Source of the DNA: Basidiobolus ranarum
Taxonomy: Eukaryota > Basidiobolomycota > Basidiobolomycetes > Basidiobolales
Direction of reading: 5' to 3'
NCBI GenBank assembly: GCA_040143965.1
Contig: JASJQH010000224.1
Coordinates: forward strand, 1-20,595
Length of the DNA stretch: 20,595 bases
A program made the translations under genes and the position numbers. How positions within the stretch are numbered: position 1 is the first letter of the stretch; each line of letters begins with the position of its first letter. The notes under the pieces were generated by a model, which made no database searches, was not told where the DNA came from, and saw only the letters and a list, made by a program, of their open reading frames with translations. Shown here one piece after another: positions 8,470 through 17,477 of the stretch.

Positions 8470-9120
8470 CTCAATTTGTACTAATGAATTGTGTTCATTC
8501 GTCTCACCTCTGTACTGTGGCTGATTCACACACTTTTTTATCACGTGCTATTCGAGGGTCCTTGTCACGGGTTAGGGATGATTATTCAGTACCAGCCCTA
8601 ACCCTAACCAGTACCTAACCCTGACTACAGATCCCAACCATAACCATAATTTTCAGTTCTAACCGTGATCCTAACCCCAATAGCTTATTCTAAAAATAAG
8701 ATTCAAACCCACTCATAATGCACAGTTTCAGGTGCCGTATTCGTGAGATTATGTAAAAGTTCCAAGTTGAGCCTGAATTCATGTGATAATAAAAAAGAAA
8801 TACTCGCGAATAATAAATATAACAGGAAATAATAAATAACAGGAGATGTTTCTTCATGACACAAGATCGATTATTGCACTTGTCACAAAGGGTGAGGTGA
8901 GGTGAATAAAGTCCCATCTGAAGAGTGAGACATCGAAGGCAAGTAATTCTTCGCTTATGTTTCTTGAAGACTTGATTGTTTGCTCCCCTCAAATTATTAT
9001 TCTCAAGGTTTTTCTTATCTGTTGAGAAAACAATACTCACCCATACACTTGTATTCTCGGTATTGAAAAAATCCTGTCTTTTATTATCCGAAAATTCCCT
9101 TTAAAATAGTATAGATATTC
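8470..9120. other. Intergenic with telomere-like cluster
   Basis: This holds the 5' region of the small minus-strand gene, a degenerate telomere-like cluster (8569-8678) and the leader of the gene at 9121. A minus-strand frame (8690-9040) contains CLRC and CDKC pairs 15 residues apart that could bind zinc, but it begins at a GTG with no ATG upstream and ends in AT-rich low-complexity sequence, so I do not call a gene. Confidence 0.45.
8569..8678. repeat. Degenerate telomere-like repeat cluster with inverted repeat
   Basis: GGGTTAGGG (8569-8577) is followed after 18 bases by CCCTAACCC (8596-8604), which continues as a further CTAACC. Decayed units then follow (CCTAACCCTG near 8614, CCCAACCATAACC near 8633, CCTAACCCC near 8670). 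The first two blocks are a perfect 9-bp inverted repeat. Confidence 0.7.
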
Positions 9121-10110
9121 ATGTCGTTTGCTTCTTTCGAGGATCCTGAGCCAGGATTTCAAGTTGAGGCTTCTTGTAAACCTCAACCGCTGGATAGTGA
9201 AGCTATTCGTTCATACCCTATTGTTGCAACCTCTCCTCAAGCGTGGAGAAAAGAAGAAGGTGCCCGAATTACACCTGAGGTGAGTGATGACGACGAAATC
9301 AGTGTCCCTAAAACTCCACAGGAAAACGAAACAAATCAACTAGAAGTCTTTAAAGCCGAATTTGTCACTATAAAAAATGGACCAACAAATATCCAGGGAA
9401 CTGGCTCTATCATGGAGAATGAATATAGTAGAGATGAACCAAACATGGAGGGATATGTTTCGACTGCTGATTCAGTATCTACCTTACAAAGTACCAAGTT
9501 ACGTTATACTAATAGGCATGATGTAGCAAATAGAAATAATCGTTTTGCAAGAGGAGTAAAGAGTAATCTTGTAGATAGATCATCACACCAGAACATGGAC
9601 AAAACTCTTACAGCAACTTCCGAACACACAGACGATGGGCTTTCAGTAGTTCTTAACTCAGCCAACCATTTACTGCAAGCATTTTTAGTGCTTTTCAAAA
9701 CCAATCAAACCGCTTTCTTAGCAACAGCAGGTTGGCATTTAATAGTTGGCTATTCTCTAGCTAAAACTGGAGCCACTACACTCTTAACAAATACACATCT
9801 ACCATTCGGTGCTGACCAGTTGAATCCAACCACATTGCTTGTCACGAAATTTGCGGGTACAATGAATCTACCCTGGACATTTCTAGCGTTGATGGGATTT
9901 CGCATGAAGGACCTATCCTCTCAAAAGATTCTTCTTTTGACCTTTGCACTTGCCTCACTCATGCAACTTCGCTTTCATATCAAATATCTATCCAACCGCC
10001 AGCAATGGAAATATATTTTCTCAAGTCATAATATGAGCTCAGCCACAGTAGCATTAATCAACTTGGGATGCTATGTCTCATCGGTCAGAAGAAGCGGTCG
10101 TTTACTCTGA
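9121..10110 (+). CDS. Unrecognised protein with C-terminal membrane region
   Basis: A single open frame of 329 codons from an ATG with an A-rich leader. Residues 1 to about 175 are polar and low in hydrophobics, with an acidic patch SDDDE and many Asn/Ser/Thr, so probably disordered and cytosolic. The C-terminal part has about four hydrophobic segments (roughly 197-216, 240-260, 269-286 and 305-322) separated by short basic loops, ending in VRRSGRLL. I recognise no family; the membrane part is about the size of small four-helix membrane proteins. It reads in the same direction as the acyltransferase gene downstream, 394 bp away. The length and the sharp division into polar and hydrophobic halves support a real protein. 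Confidence 0.7.
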   Translation: MSFASFEDPEPGFQVEASCKPQPLDSEAIRSYPIVATSPQAWRKEEGARITPEVSDDDEISVPKTPQENETNQLEVFKAEFVTIKNGPTNIQGTGSIMENEYSRDEPNMEGYVSTADSVSTLQSTKLRYTNRHDVANRNNRFARGVKSNLVDRSSHQNMDKTLTATSEHTDDGLSVVLNSANHLLQAFLVLFKTNQTAFLATAGWHLIVGYSLAKTGATTLLTNTHLPFGADQLNPTTLLVTKFAGTMNLPWTFLALMGFRMKDLSSQKILLLTFALASLMQLRFHIKYLSNRQQWKYIFSSHNMSSATVALINLGCYVSSVRRSGRLL

Positions 10111-10504
10111 GAGTAAAAATAACACTCCATATCATACTACGCATCTTTAATTCAACTAGCCATTAGAAAGAAAATCCCAGTTTCGCTTCACCAAATCTAC
10201 ACATGCTTTCCCTTTACCTCTATACAATCTGATCACCATGTTTATTATCCAAGAACCTTTCTTTCACTAAATAAATAGAAAGTTATTCTATCAGCCAGTC
10301 AGTTTGATTAAATAAAATCCCGGACAATGGTGGGAGAATTCTAAGATCGAACTATTGGTTCAAGGTACACAAATTTAGAAATTTCACATGCAACTCTCGG
10401 TTTAGCACTATAACTTTCAAGGAATTTACAACTTCAGCGCATATTATATTTGCACTCTACAAAACAACTCCTTCTTTAGTGTCCGGCAAGGAGAAAAAAT
10501 AACC
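10111..10504. other. Intergenic, 394 bp
   Basis: AT-rich spacer between two co-directional genes, with AATAAA-like sequences near 10269-10316 that could end the upstream transcript. No coding signal. Confidence 0.5.
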
Positions 10505-11919
10505 ATGTCAGTGAAAAGTTCTTCCGGCTCTATACTTAATAGTATGGATAACTTGTACTTGAAAATTAACGAACCCCAGAGACCCTCTACCGTCCTGTCC
10601 ATCTGGGAGTTTTCTGAACCGTTGGATAGGAATAAAGTACTTGAACAACATAGACATTTGGTTGAAAATTTCCCGAAATTTCGTCAGGTCATAAGAGACG
10701 AAGCTCGGTTTAGAAAGGTCTGGACTAATTATGAAGAGTTTCAGCTTGAAGAGCACGTAGAGTGGGTTACTCTAGAAAACTCCAGTAAAAAAGAAGTGGC
10801 CGAGTTCGCTTCCGAAATCTACTCACGCGAATTCGACCTTAGAAAGCCTTTGTGGCAAACGCACATCATAGAAGGCTTGGAGAATGGTGGTTGTGTAGTT
10901 ATTGGTAGGCGAATAGTATTGTAATCACCTTCATTGAAGCAAAAATTGATTATTTCATTTTCTTCTTAGTTCGTGCACATCATGCAATGAGTGATGGTAT
11001 CGGTTTCATTTATTGTTTATTAAGCGTCACCTCAGCTGGTCCTGAACTCCGATATAGTTCCAAGTCACATGCCGTCTCGGGTAATCTCCATACTTCACCC
11101 GTACGTGACGGTTTGGACAGAATTATGAAAGCATTGATGGGGATCCTTGGGTTCGTATATATGTTATTGTGGGAGCTTGTACAGATGTCACAGGTTGCAG
11201 TATTCCAAAGAAAATCACTGCAACCGGTGGATGGAGAGCCAGTCAAGAAAACGATCTACTGGTCAGAGGATATGTCCCTCGAGGAGATCAAGTTTATTCG
11301 ACGAGCTTACAATGCCACCGTCAATGATGTGCTAATAACAATACTTAACTTGGCACTTCGTAATCATCTGCTTAGTGAAGGGAAATTACTTGATAAATCC
11401 TTCCTCTATATGATTCCCGTGAATCTTCGTAAGCCTGATGACTTTAACCCAGGAAATGAAATCGGTATCGCTTTCTTTCCAGTCGACATTGACTCCTCCG
11501 ATCCTGCAAAACTAATCAACCAAATCCACTCACGGTCCGAGATGATGAAGCGCTCGATTGAACCATGGGTGGTGCGCTGGGTCGTAGCCCCTTTAGTTCA
11601 TTCGAGTGATTACTGTAAATCGCTAGTTCAATGGTCTATGGCAAAATGTCACGCTATCCTGACTAACGTGCCAGGTCCTAGCAAGGAAATCTCTTTCTCG
11701 GGGAAACCCATTCAACGTTATATCGCCGTACCTCCTACTCCAGGTCCTGGAGCGTTAGGGCTAGGTATTTTAAGCTATAATAACAAAGTGGTTATCTCTT
11801 GCGTTACAGATGATACTGAGGAATTCCAAGGAATTGCTGAGGGAGTCACTCAACAAGTTCAACTGGAATTTGAGAACTTCCTCAAACATGCTCGTTTGAA
11901 CAGTCTTTCAGACCAATGA
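10505..11919 (+). CDS. WS/DGAT-type wax ester synthase / diacylglycerol acyltransferase
   Basis: Exon 1 (10505-10904) and exon 2 (10970-11919) join across a 65-bp intron (GTAGGC...CTTAG) to code 449 aa, the usual family length. The splice restores VVIVRAHHAMSDG, so the intron lies just ahead of the catalytic HHxxxDG motif (residues 137-143), whose second His is the general base. Other family marks are an N-terminal LNSMDNLYLKI, PLWQTHIIEGL before the motif, NDVL (252-255), P.NLR (283-287) and the NVPGP motif (366-370). A hydrophobic segment (about 191-205) could hold the enzyme on the ER or lipid droplets. These enzymes transfer acyl groups from acyl-CoA to long alcohols or diacylglycerol; which acceptor is used cannot be read from sequence. 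The family is best known from bacteria and plants. Confidence 0.9.
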
Positions 11920-12266
11920 TTTGAATATTTCTTCCATCGTTAGAAGTCTTCCAAGTCGTTGAATGGGATATACCTACTTTATCTCGTACATAAATAAACT
12001 TGTGAAAAATACTGTTTATTTAGCGAATTGATGAAATAATTTACAAATAATTCAACGTTGCTTCTACAATGATTCGAAGTGTAGTAGAAATCTAGTTCCG
12101 TAAAGATCGATTCAAAGACAGGAGAAAAAGTGAAGTCATGGCAACAAGTACATGTATTGAGTATAACTAGGTGCAATAAAAAAACGATGGCAAAGAATAA
12201 ATAAATTTACATAACTGATGGTACAAAAGGTGAAAAAAGCCTAGTAATCCAATCAACTTCAAGTCG
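11920..12266. other. Convergent 3' region
   Basis: The acyltransferase gene (+) and the KRE9-like gene (-) end toward each other here. The stretch contains AATAAA-type signals on the plus strand (around 11992 and 12200). No coding signal. Confidence 0.5.
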
Positions 12267-12761
12267 TTATGCCTTTATAGTTAGCGGTCCAGTGACCAGC
12301 TTCTTGTGAGTATGGCGCGTTTTTAACTCAAGATAGTAGTCGTTACCCACTCCAAATTGAGGATATATATAAGTGGAAAATTTGGTCTGACCAGCCGGTA
12401 CTCCTGAGGCAAGTAATGTTCGTTTTCCATATTTTACTTGTCTAGTCTTTCGAACCAGCATTATGTCTACCAAGTCGCTCGGTTCTGAAAAGGGAAATCG
12501 AAAGGATTAGGAAAGAGTCAATCATAACCTCTACGTATTTCTTAATAAGCTACCTAAATCATCGTCAGACCAGGATATATGTACTAGTTGGTTTTGTAAA
12601 AGTGGAGATTCCGGTGTGGGAGAGAGAAGACGAGAGCCTAAGAAGGTCTAAGTGAGTTGTATGGAATTGACTTAAAAAGAGTTAAAGGAATTACCTGTGG
12701 AGCTAGTAATCCAGCCTAAGAAGGTGCATGAGAAGAACCACATTAAAGTAACGTTATCCAT
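12267..12761 (-). CDS. KRE9/KNH-like secreted cell wall protein, three exons
   Basis: Exons 12695-12761, 12554-12637 and 12267-12484 join in compatible phases to code 122 aa; introns are 57 bp (GTAATT...CTTAG) and 69 bp (GTAGCT...TTTCAG). The first exon is a signal peptide (MDNV then LMWFFSCTFLGWI). The remainder is one domain of the fungal KRE9/KNH Ser-Thr-rich surface family: LLSPTPESP start, the HISWSDDDL strand, LVDIMLV, an ASGVPAG turn and the closing YYLEL...TGPLTI. Family members are secreted or GPI-linked and affect beta-1,6-glucan or wall assembly. This one ends right after the domain, with no Ser/Thr stalk and no GPI signal, so it is likely a small soluble wall or secreted protein. 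No exon exceeds 220 bp, which makes it easy to miss. Confidence 0.72.
12635..12725. repeat. Pair of 13-bp direct repeats, one over a splice acceptor
   Basis: AGCCTAAGAAGGT occurs at 12635-12647 and again at 12713-12725 (78 bp apart). On the minus strand the first copy lies in exon 1 of the KRE9-like gene and the second spans the intron 1 acceptor. Confidence 0.8.
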
Positions 12762-13383
12762 AGCTTGGTAAGAATGCTTCAATGAATAATATGGTACAAA
12801 AATCTACTAATGAACAGTACCAAAGGAGAGGCAGAAGATATTTATTGCACAAAAATTATGAAGCTGTAAGATGTCAGGTCGAGCACCTACTACGGAATGA
12901 AAAGGAGGCAGTAATGGATTAGGGAATGTCTGAGACTGTAATTATATACTCCCAGTCACAAATCCATTAAGATCAAAAAACATTATTGACACAGCTCAAC
13001 CCATGACTGATACTTACTGGTGCGACAAAGACCAGTAGGAAACCACATTAGAGGTCACTAGATGCCATTATGTTGTTAGCTGACGTATGAAGATCATCAG
13101 TATGCCTCCGAGAAGTGATGAAACCGACGCAGGATATATGCATATGAGATCACCAAGACCTTAAACATGAATAATCTTACAAGATCCAATATATCTGTTC
13201 CGAATCATTTCATTCTAGTACATATATTACATATCAATTATGTTACGCTAGATGTTGCGCTTGAATTCATCAAAATCACTTTTTTTCTTCATTGTATAGC
13301 TAACCATGATATTCCAACAACACAACTTTATCAAATAAGGTTTTGTAGCTCGGCCAAATTGAGTTCACAGTTAACTACTAATC
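12762..13383. promoter_or_regulatory. Divergent region upstream of KRE9-like and INTS11 genes
   Basis: These 622 bp separate the start codons of the KRE9-like gene (-) and INTS11 (+). A plus-strand frame of 46 codons starts at 12782, only 20 bp from the minus-strand ATG; it is charged (RRGRRYLLHKNYEA...) and may be chance. No TATA box stands out. Confidence 0.45.
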
Positions 13384-15270
13384 ATGACGAAAATCCAAAT
13401 CACTCCCTTGGGAGCTGGCCAAGATGTCGGACGTAGTTGTATTCTTTTATCTATGGGTGGTAAAAATATCATGTTCGATTGTGGAATGCACATGGGATAC
13501 AACGATGAACGTAGATTCCCAGACTTTAGTTACCTTTCAAAAACCGGGAAATTTACTGAAGCCTTGGATTGTGTTATTATCAGTCATTTCCACTTGGATC
13601 ATTGTGGTGCACTCCCTCATTTTACTGGGATTTGTGGCTATGATGGACCTATTTATATGACCCACCCAACTAAAGCTATCTGTCCTATATTGTTGGAGGA
13701 TTATAGAAAAATCACTGTCGAAAGAAAAGGAGAAACGAATTTTTTCACTTCCCAAATGATCAAGGATTGTATGAAGAAAGTCATAGCCTTGAACTTACAT
13801 GAAACCGCTTACGTGGATGACGAACTTGAAATCAAACCATATTATGCTGGACATGTACTAGGAGCAGCCATGTTCTATGTGCGTGTCGGTGAGCAATCAG
13901 TTGTTTATACGGGTGATTATAATATGACCCCGGATCGTCACTTGGGCTCAGCCTGGATAGACAAGTGTAGACCAGACATTTTGATTACTGAGACTACCTA
14001 CGCTACGACTATACGTGACTCTAAAAGATCTCGTGAACGAGATTTTCTTCAAAAGGTGCATGATTGTGTTTCTCAAGGAGGAAATGTGATCATTCCCGTA
14101 TTTGCACTAGGAAGAGCTCAAGAGTTGTGCATCTTGATTGAAACCTACTGGGAACGCATGGATTTAAAAGTCCCAGTGTATTTCTCGGCTGGTTTGACTG
14201 AACGTGCAAACGAATACTACAAACTGTTTATCAACTGGACGAATCAAAAGATCAAAAGTACATTTACTCAAAGAAACATGTTTGATTTTAAACATATCAA
14301 ACCATGGGAACGCTCTTATATGGATCAACCGGGACCGATGGTACTGTTCGCCACACCAGGCATGTTACATATCGGTACATCTCTCGAAGTCTTCAAAAAG
14401 TGGGCCCCATTCGAGAAGAATATGGTCATTTTGCCAGGCTATTGTGTTGCTGGTACAGTTGGGGCTAAGGTTTTGGCTGGACAAAAGGTGATAGAGGTGG
14501 ATAACTTCACTACTATTCACGTAAATTTACAAGTAAAGAACCTTTCATTCAGCGCACACGCAGATGCCAAAGGAATTATGCAGCTCATTCGTCAATGTGA
14601 GCCGAAGAATGTAATCTTGGTTCACGGAGAAAAATCCAAGATGGGATACTTGCAAACCAAAATCACTAAAGAATTTGGCATCTCTTGCTATTATCCAGCC
14701 AACGGCACCAGCTTGACCATCGAAACTGACAATGTAGCAACGGTAGACATATCAGTGGATCTGATGAAAAAGCACTTGGAAATGAGTCGCACTTTAACCA
14801 CCAATCTATTTAATTCTTCGGACCCAGTGGAGCGTCAGTCAGCCATCAGTCAACTACGACCCAAACAGAAAGTACCTATTCAAGGGGTGCTTGTTTATAA
14901 AAAAGGAAAACCAGATCGATTGATTAGTCAAGAAGAGTTCGTTGACAACACCCAGGAGCATTCACATCAGCTATTCTTTGAATTGACCAAGGTCTTTGAC
15001 CCATCTAAACTCTACACCTCCTCCGATATGGAATTAACCCAAGACCCTAGCCTACGCGCCTTGGAAAAGGTCAGAGAAGCGTTGGTCACTGCACTGGGCA
15101 ACACTATAAAAATAGAAACCACCGCAGAACTTAATGTCAAGATAAGATCAATCGAAATATGCCCCACTAAGGATGCTCGAACCGATGCTTTGCTAGTATC
15201 CTGGTCGTTTGCTGATGAGGATCTTGCCAACAGAGTACTCTCAATTATGAACTTCACCTTGTTACCATAG
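13384..15270 (+). CDS. INTS11: Integrator complex endonuclease subunit INTS11
   Basis: Intronless, 628 codons. It is a nuclear RNA endonuclease of the metallo-beta-lactamase/beta-CASP family and the catalytic subunit of Integrator, which cleaves snRNA 3' ends and nascent transcripts. The start [16 protein letters not shown] aligns with the start of the animal protein. Zinc ligands and catalytic positions are intact: H68-x-H70-x-D72-H73 (HFHLDH), H157 (AGHVLG), D178 (YTGDYN), E203 (ITETTYA), H392 (SAHAD) and H414 (LVHGE). Whole blocks such as [21 protein letters not shown] favour INTS11 over its paralogue CPSF73/Ysh1. The C-terminal part, ending in [12 protein letters not shown], matches the INTS9-binding region (animal LLVSWTYQDEEL), so partner binding is probably kept. 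It is divergent to the KRE9-like gene and convergent with the ankyrin gene. Confidence 0.95.
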   Translation: MTKIQITPLGAGQDVGRSCILLSMGGKNIMFDCGMHMGYNDERRFPDFSYLSKTGKFTEALDCVIISHFHLDHCGALPHFTGICGYDGPIYMTHPTKAICPILLEDYRKITVERKGETNFFTSQMIKDCMKKVIALNLHETAYVDDELEIKPYYAGHVLGAAMFYVRVGEQSVVYTGDYNMTPDRHLGSAWIDKCRPDILITETTYATTIRDSKRSRERDFLQKVHDCVSQGGNVIIPVFALGRAQELCILIETYWERMDLKVPVYFSAGLTERANEYYKLFINWTNQKIKSTFTQRNMFDFKHIKPWERSYMDQPGPMVLFATPGMLHIGTSLEVFKKWAPFEKNMVILPGYCVAGTVGAKVLAGQKVIEVDNFTTIHVNLQVKNLSFSAHADAKGIMQLIRQCEPKNVILVHGEKSKMGYLQTKITKEFGISCYYPANGTSLTIETDNVATVDISVDLMKKHLEMSRTLTTNLFNSSDPVERQSAISQLRPKQKVPIQGVLVYKKGKPDRLISQEEFVDNTQEHSHQLFFELTKVFDPSKLYTSSDMELTQDPSLRALEKVREALVTALGNTIKIETTAELNVKIRSIEICPTKDARTDALLVSWSFADEDLANRVLSIMNFTLLP

Positions 15271-15454
15271 TCAGTCTTCCAATACATGTATCTAGACAGA
15301 TGTACCATAAACAGTCAACTCATTCACAATAGCTTTGTTATTTTTGGCCAATTAGAAACCTCAATTGGGATGTATGAAATATTGCTAGTTAATGAGTTGC
15401 AGATAGAAAAGGATAAAAAATCCATTATTTATTCGCTTTTTAAAATTCATTATT

Positions 15455-16160
15455 TTATTCGCTTATTTCACCGTCAGAGTCAGAATCGGAGTCATCACCA
15501 ACCATATCATCGTGGCTCTAAATAAATCCAAACAACAGTTAATAAAACCGCATTGCACTTAATATAAGGGAGTAAAAGGGATGCGTACCATATTTATGGC
15601 CAATTCTGCTTGTTGAAGCAAGGAGCGTAATTCTTGGAATCCGCGATCAACCATATCCACTGGCTTTTGACGCTGCTTGTTTAAGATTCTTGGGTCAGCA
15701 TCGTGCTCAATAAGTAGTTGTACTATCTCTAACGTAACACTAGGGTCATCTTTATATGTTACGGCCATATGTAAAGGAGTGTCGAAACTGATGCGGTTTT
15801 GTTTGTCTACTTGAATTTCGGGTTGTTGGAGTAAAGAAGCTATGCAGGAAAGAGCTCCAAACTTCGCACTATCGAAAGAAATAGGGAAGTAATTAAGTGG
15901 ACATTCCAAATTCCCCTCGCCATACAATCAAGAAAATACCGAAAACTTACGCATAGTGCAGTCCAGTATTACCAAGCGAATCGACACAATTGATATTGAA
16001 AGTTCCGGGTTGATTCAAAACATCCTCTAACATATCCAAATGATCGTTTTTGCAAGCAGCTAAAATTAGCTCATCTACAGAGAAAAATTAATCTTTTAAT
16101 AGAAAAAGGATACTTCTGCAGTGTGAACTTACCACAACTAGCACCTTCGTCGCCAGACAT
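15455..16160 (-). CDS. Small ankyrin repeat protein, Yar1-like, four exons
   Basis: Exons 16133-16160, 15951-16074, 15589-15868 and 15455-15517 give 164 aa. The three introns (58, 82 and 71 bp) begin GTAAGT, GTAAGT and GTACGC and end in TAG. The first exon codes only nine residues. Ankyrin units are visible: LILAACKNDHLDMLEDVL, then NTGLHYAAKFG...ASLL, then TPLHMAV...EIVQLLIEHDADP. The C-terminus is acidic (GDDSDSDSDGEISE). The size, two to three repeats and acidic tail match Yar1, the cytosolic chaperone that binds the N-terminus of ribosomal protein Rps3 in yeast, and short fungal relatives. The name is an inference from layout; the ankyrin fold is sure. A GGGTAA cluster lies about 280 bp upstream. 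Confidence 0.82.
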
Positions 16161-16494
16161 TATTCTTTTCGAAACAACTGGTCAAAGTATAAAGTTGGAA
16201 GGAAGAACAAGATACGATTCCACGCCAAATTCCATCTTTTCATCATTTCCTCGGACAGGGCTGCTGATGACAAAATTACGTCAACTAATCAAAAATTGGG
16301 AATATATATATTCATGTAAATGTGCATAAAATGCTAACGAAACCACTGTTTACAGCCCGTGAACATCCAATTAGTCAAGTAAGATATAAAATAGGTTATC
16401 TAAAAGTATAAGACTGTGATAAGAACGATGTGAGGATTAGGGTAAGGGTAAGGGTCATTTAATAAATAAAAGATGGATTTATTTGATAAAACCT
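16161..16494. other. Intergenic, 334 bp, with telomere-like motif
   Basis: This holds the ankyrin gene's 5' region and the 3' UTR of the surface protein gene. It contains a TAGGG/TAAGGG cluster at 16437-16455. The plus-strand frame within it has no protein signal. Confidence 0.5.
16437..16455 (+). repeat. Telomere-like variant cluster (TTAGGG, then TAAGGG twice)
   Basis: One TTAGGG unit is followed by two TAAGGG units in tandem, in the intergenic stretch upstream of the ankyrin gene and downstream of the surface protein gene. Confidence 0.65.
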
Positions 16495-16968
16495 TTAAAA
16501 CATGTTTGTCAATCCTGCTAGCAATAAACTAATACCACTCAATAGAGTCAACGGTTCACGATAATGTGCTGAGTTTAGGATAGATGATTGCCTTGGATTC
16601 GCTCCATCAAAACTGCCTGTGCTAGAGGTAGAAGCTGGGCTGGTTATCGATGGTTCGGCAGCTAACAAGCTTGTTGGCACCAGAGGGCAATACTTCTGAA
16701 CCTCAGCAGATTGAGGGTCAGATAACTTGGCAATGGTGGGGTCACGAGTGCACGAGGATAAACACCGAAGAAGATTTTGCGCTTGGCGACAATTGCAAAA
16801 ATTGTCGCTTGGGGGACAGTTAACCGAGAGAGCGTTACTACGGCACACAGAATATGTGGGAGCATCCTCACAGCCATTAATTGATGGGAGTTGGGGAAGA
16901 TAATTCTCGGCAGCTAAGACAGCTCCAATGATTACGACAAATAGACACAAAATCCAATTAAACTTCAT
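16495..16968 (-). CDS. Cysteine-rich GPI-type surface protein
   Basis: A single exon of 157 codons. Residues 1 to about 19 (MKFNWILCLFVVIIGAVLA, then AENY) are a clear signal peptide. A compact domain follows with eight cysteines spaced C-x8-C-x8-C-x6-C-x-C-x8-C-x3-C-x20-C; the FCNC pair and the L.RCLSSC segment recall CFEM-type fungal surface domains, but the first spacings differ, so I do not call it CFEM. Then comes a Ser/Thr/Ala-rich linker (about 106-135) and a hydrophobic C-terminus (LTLLSGISLLLAGL...) preceded by small residues, as in GPI-attachment signals. It is likely an outer-surface or wall protein with four disulfides. CFEM relatives bind haem in some fungi; nothing here shows that. 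Confidence 0.8.
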   Translation of the reverse strand: MKFNWILCLFVVIIGAVLAAENYLPQLPSINGCEDAPTYSVCRSNALSVNCPPSDNFCNCRQAQNLLRCLSSCTRDPTIAKLSDPQSAEVQKYCPLVPTSLLAAEPSITSPASTSSTGSFDGANPRQSSILNSAHYREPLTLLSGISLLLAGLTNMF

Positions 16969-17033
16969 GACGACTACCAGATAAAGCTAGGAATAACTAA
17001 GATACGGTTTCGTAACTGAACAAGATTCAGCAA

Positions 17034-17328
17034 ATGACACAAGATATGGTATTTAGTAAACAAAACTTAGGAGCAGCCAAGACGCGAGATTTAGCACAAG
17101 ATTTAAAGAAACGCTCAAGTCTGGGTGGAGATGAAATTCAATTATTCAATGCGAAATGTAGCTAACTTAACGGATTTGAGAGTGAAGGAGTTAGCGGAAT
17201 TTAAGAGGGATGTGCAGATCTCAGCATTTGAAGACATGAACTATCCCTTAGGTACACCACCACCTACATCCGCTTTGCCCGTTCTTTTTGGCTTTTCACC
17301 TGCTTACTTCATTTCTACTTGCTTCTAA
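17034..17328 (+). CDS. Possible small gene with an apparent frame change, unrecognised
   Basis: The ATG at 17034 opens a 43-codon frame with a charged, helix-like sequence (GAAKTRDLAQDLKKRSSLGG) that stops in TAG C-TAA near 17160. Just there the +1 frame becomes similarly protein-like (LTDLRVKELAEFKRDVQ, then NYPLGTPPPTSALP) and runs to TAA at 17326-17328. The two parts would join across one extra base near 17151-17158, or across an intron I could not define. So this may be an intact spliced gene, a recent pseudogene, or a sequencing error. I do not recognise the product. It starts 65 bp from the divergent surface protein gene and converges on MTP18. Confidence 0.33.
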
Positions 17329-17477
17329 ATACACCGATGCATCATTAGGGCATTTATTTATTTATTTTATTACATAAACTCACTAATGAAATTGATCGAA
17401 ATGATGAATGAACGAATTGCTGTTTATGGGAATATTTATATGGGTGCATGCTCTAATAGATCTAGGACATTAAGGCT

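Noticed and set aside
8690-9040. Minus-strand frame with two CxxC pairs, a possible zinc-binding protein
   Set aside because: It opens with GTG, has no upstream ATG in frame, and its second half is AT-rich hydrophobic filler. No compatible exon was found.
12782-12922. 46-codon plus-strand frame just beside the KRE9-like start codon
   Set aside because: Two start codons 20 bp apart leave no room for promoters. A strong internal GTAAGA donor leads to no convincing second exon.
13111-13200. Possible box C/D snoRNA (GTGATGAAA at about 13115)
   Set aside because: A C-like box is present but no CTGA box or terminal stem follows at a suitable distance.
13167-13436. Plus-strand frame overlapping the INTS11 start
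   Set aside because: INTS11 aligns with its family from the ATG at 13384. The upstream frame is hydrophobic AT-rich leader in another frame.
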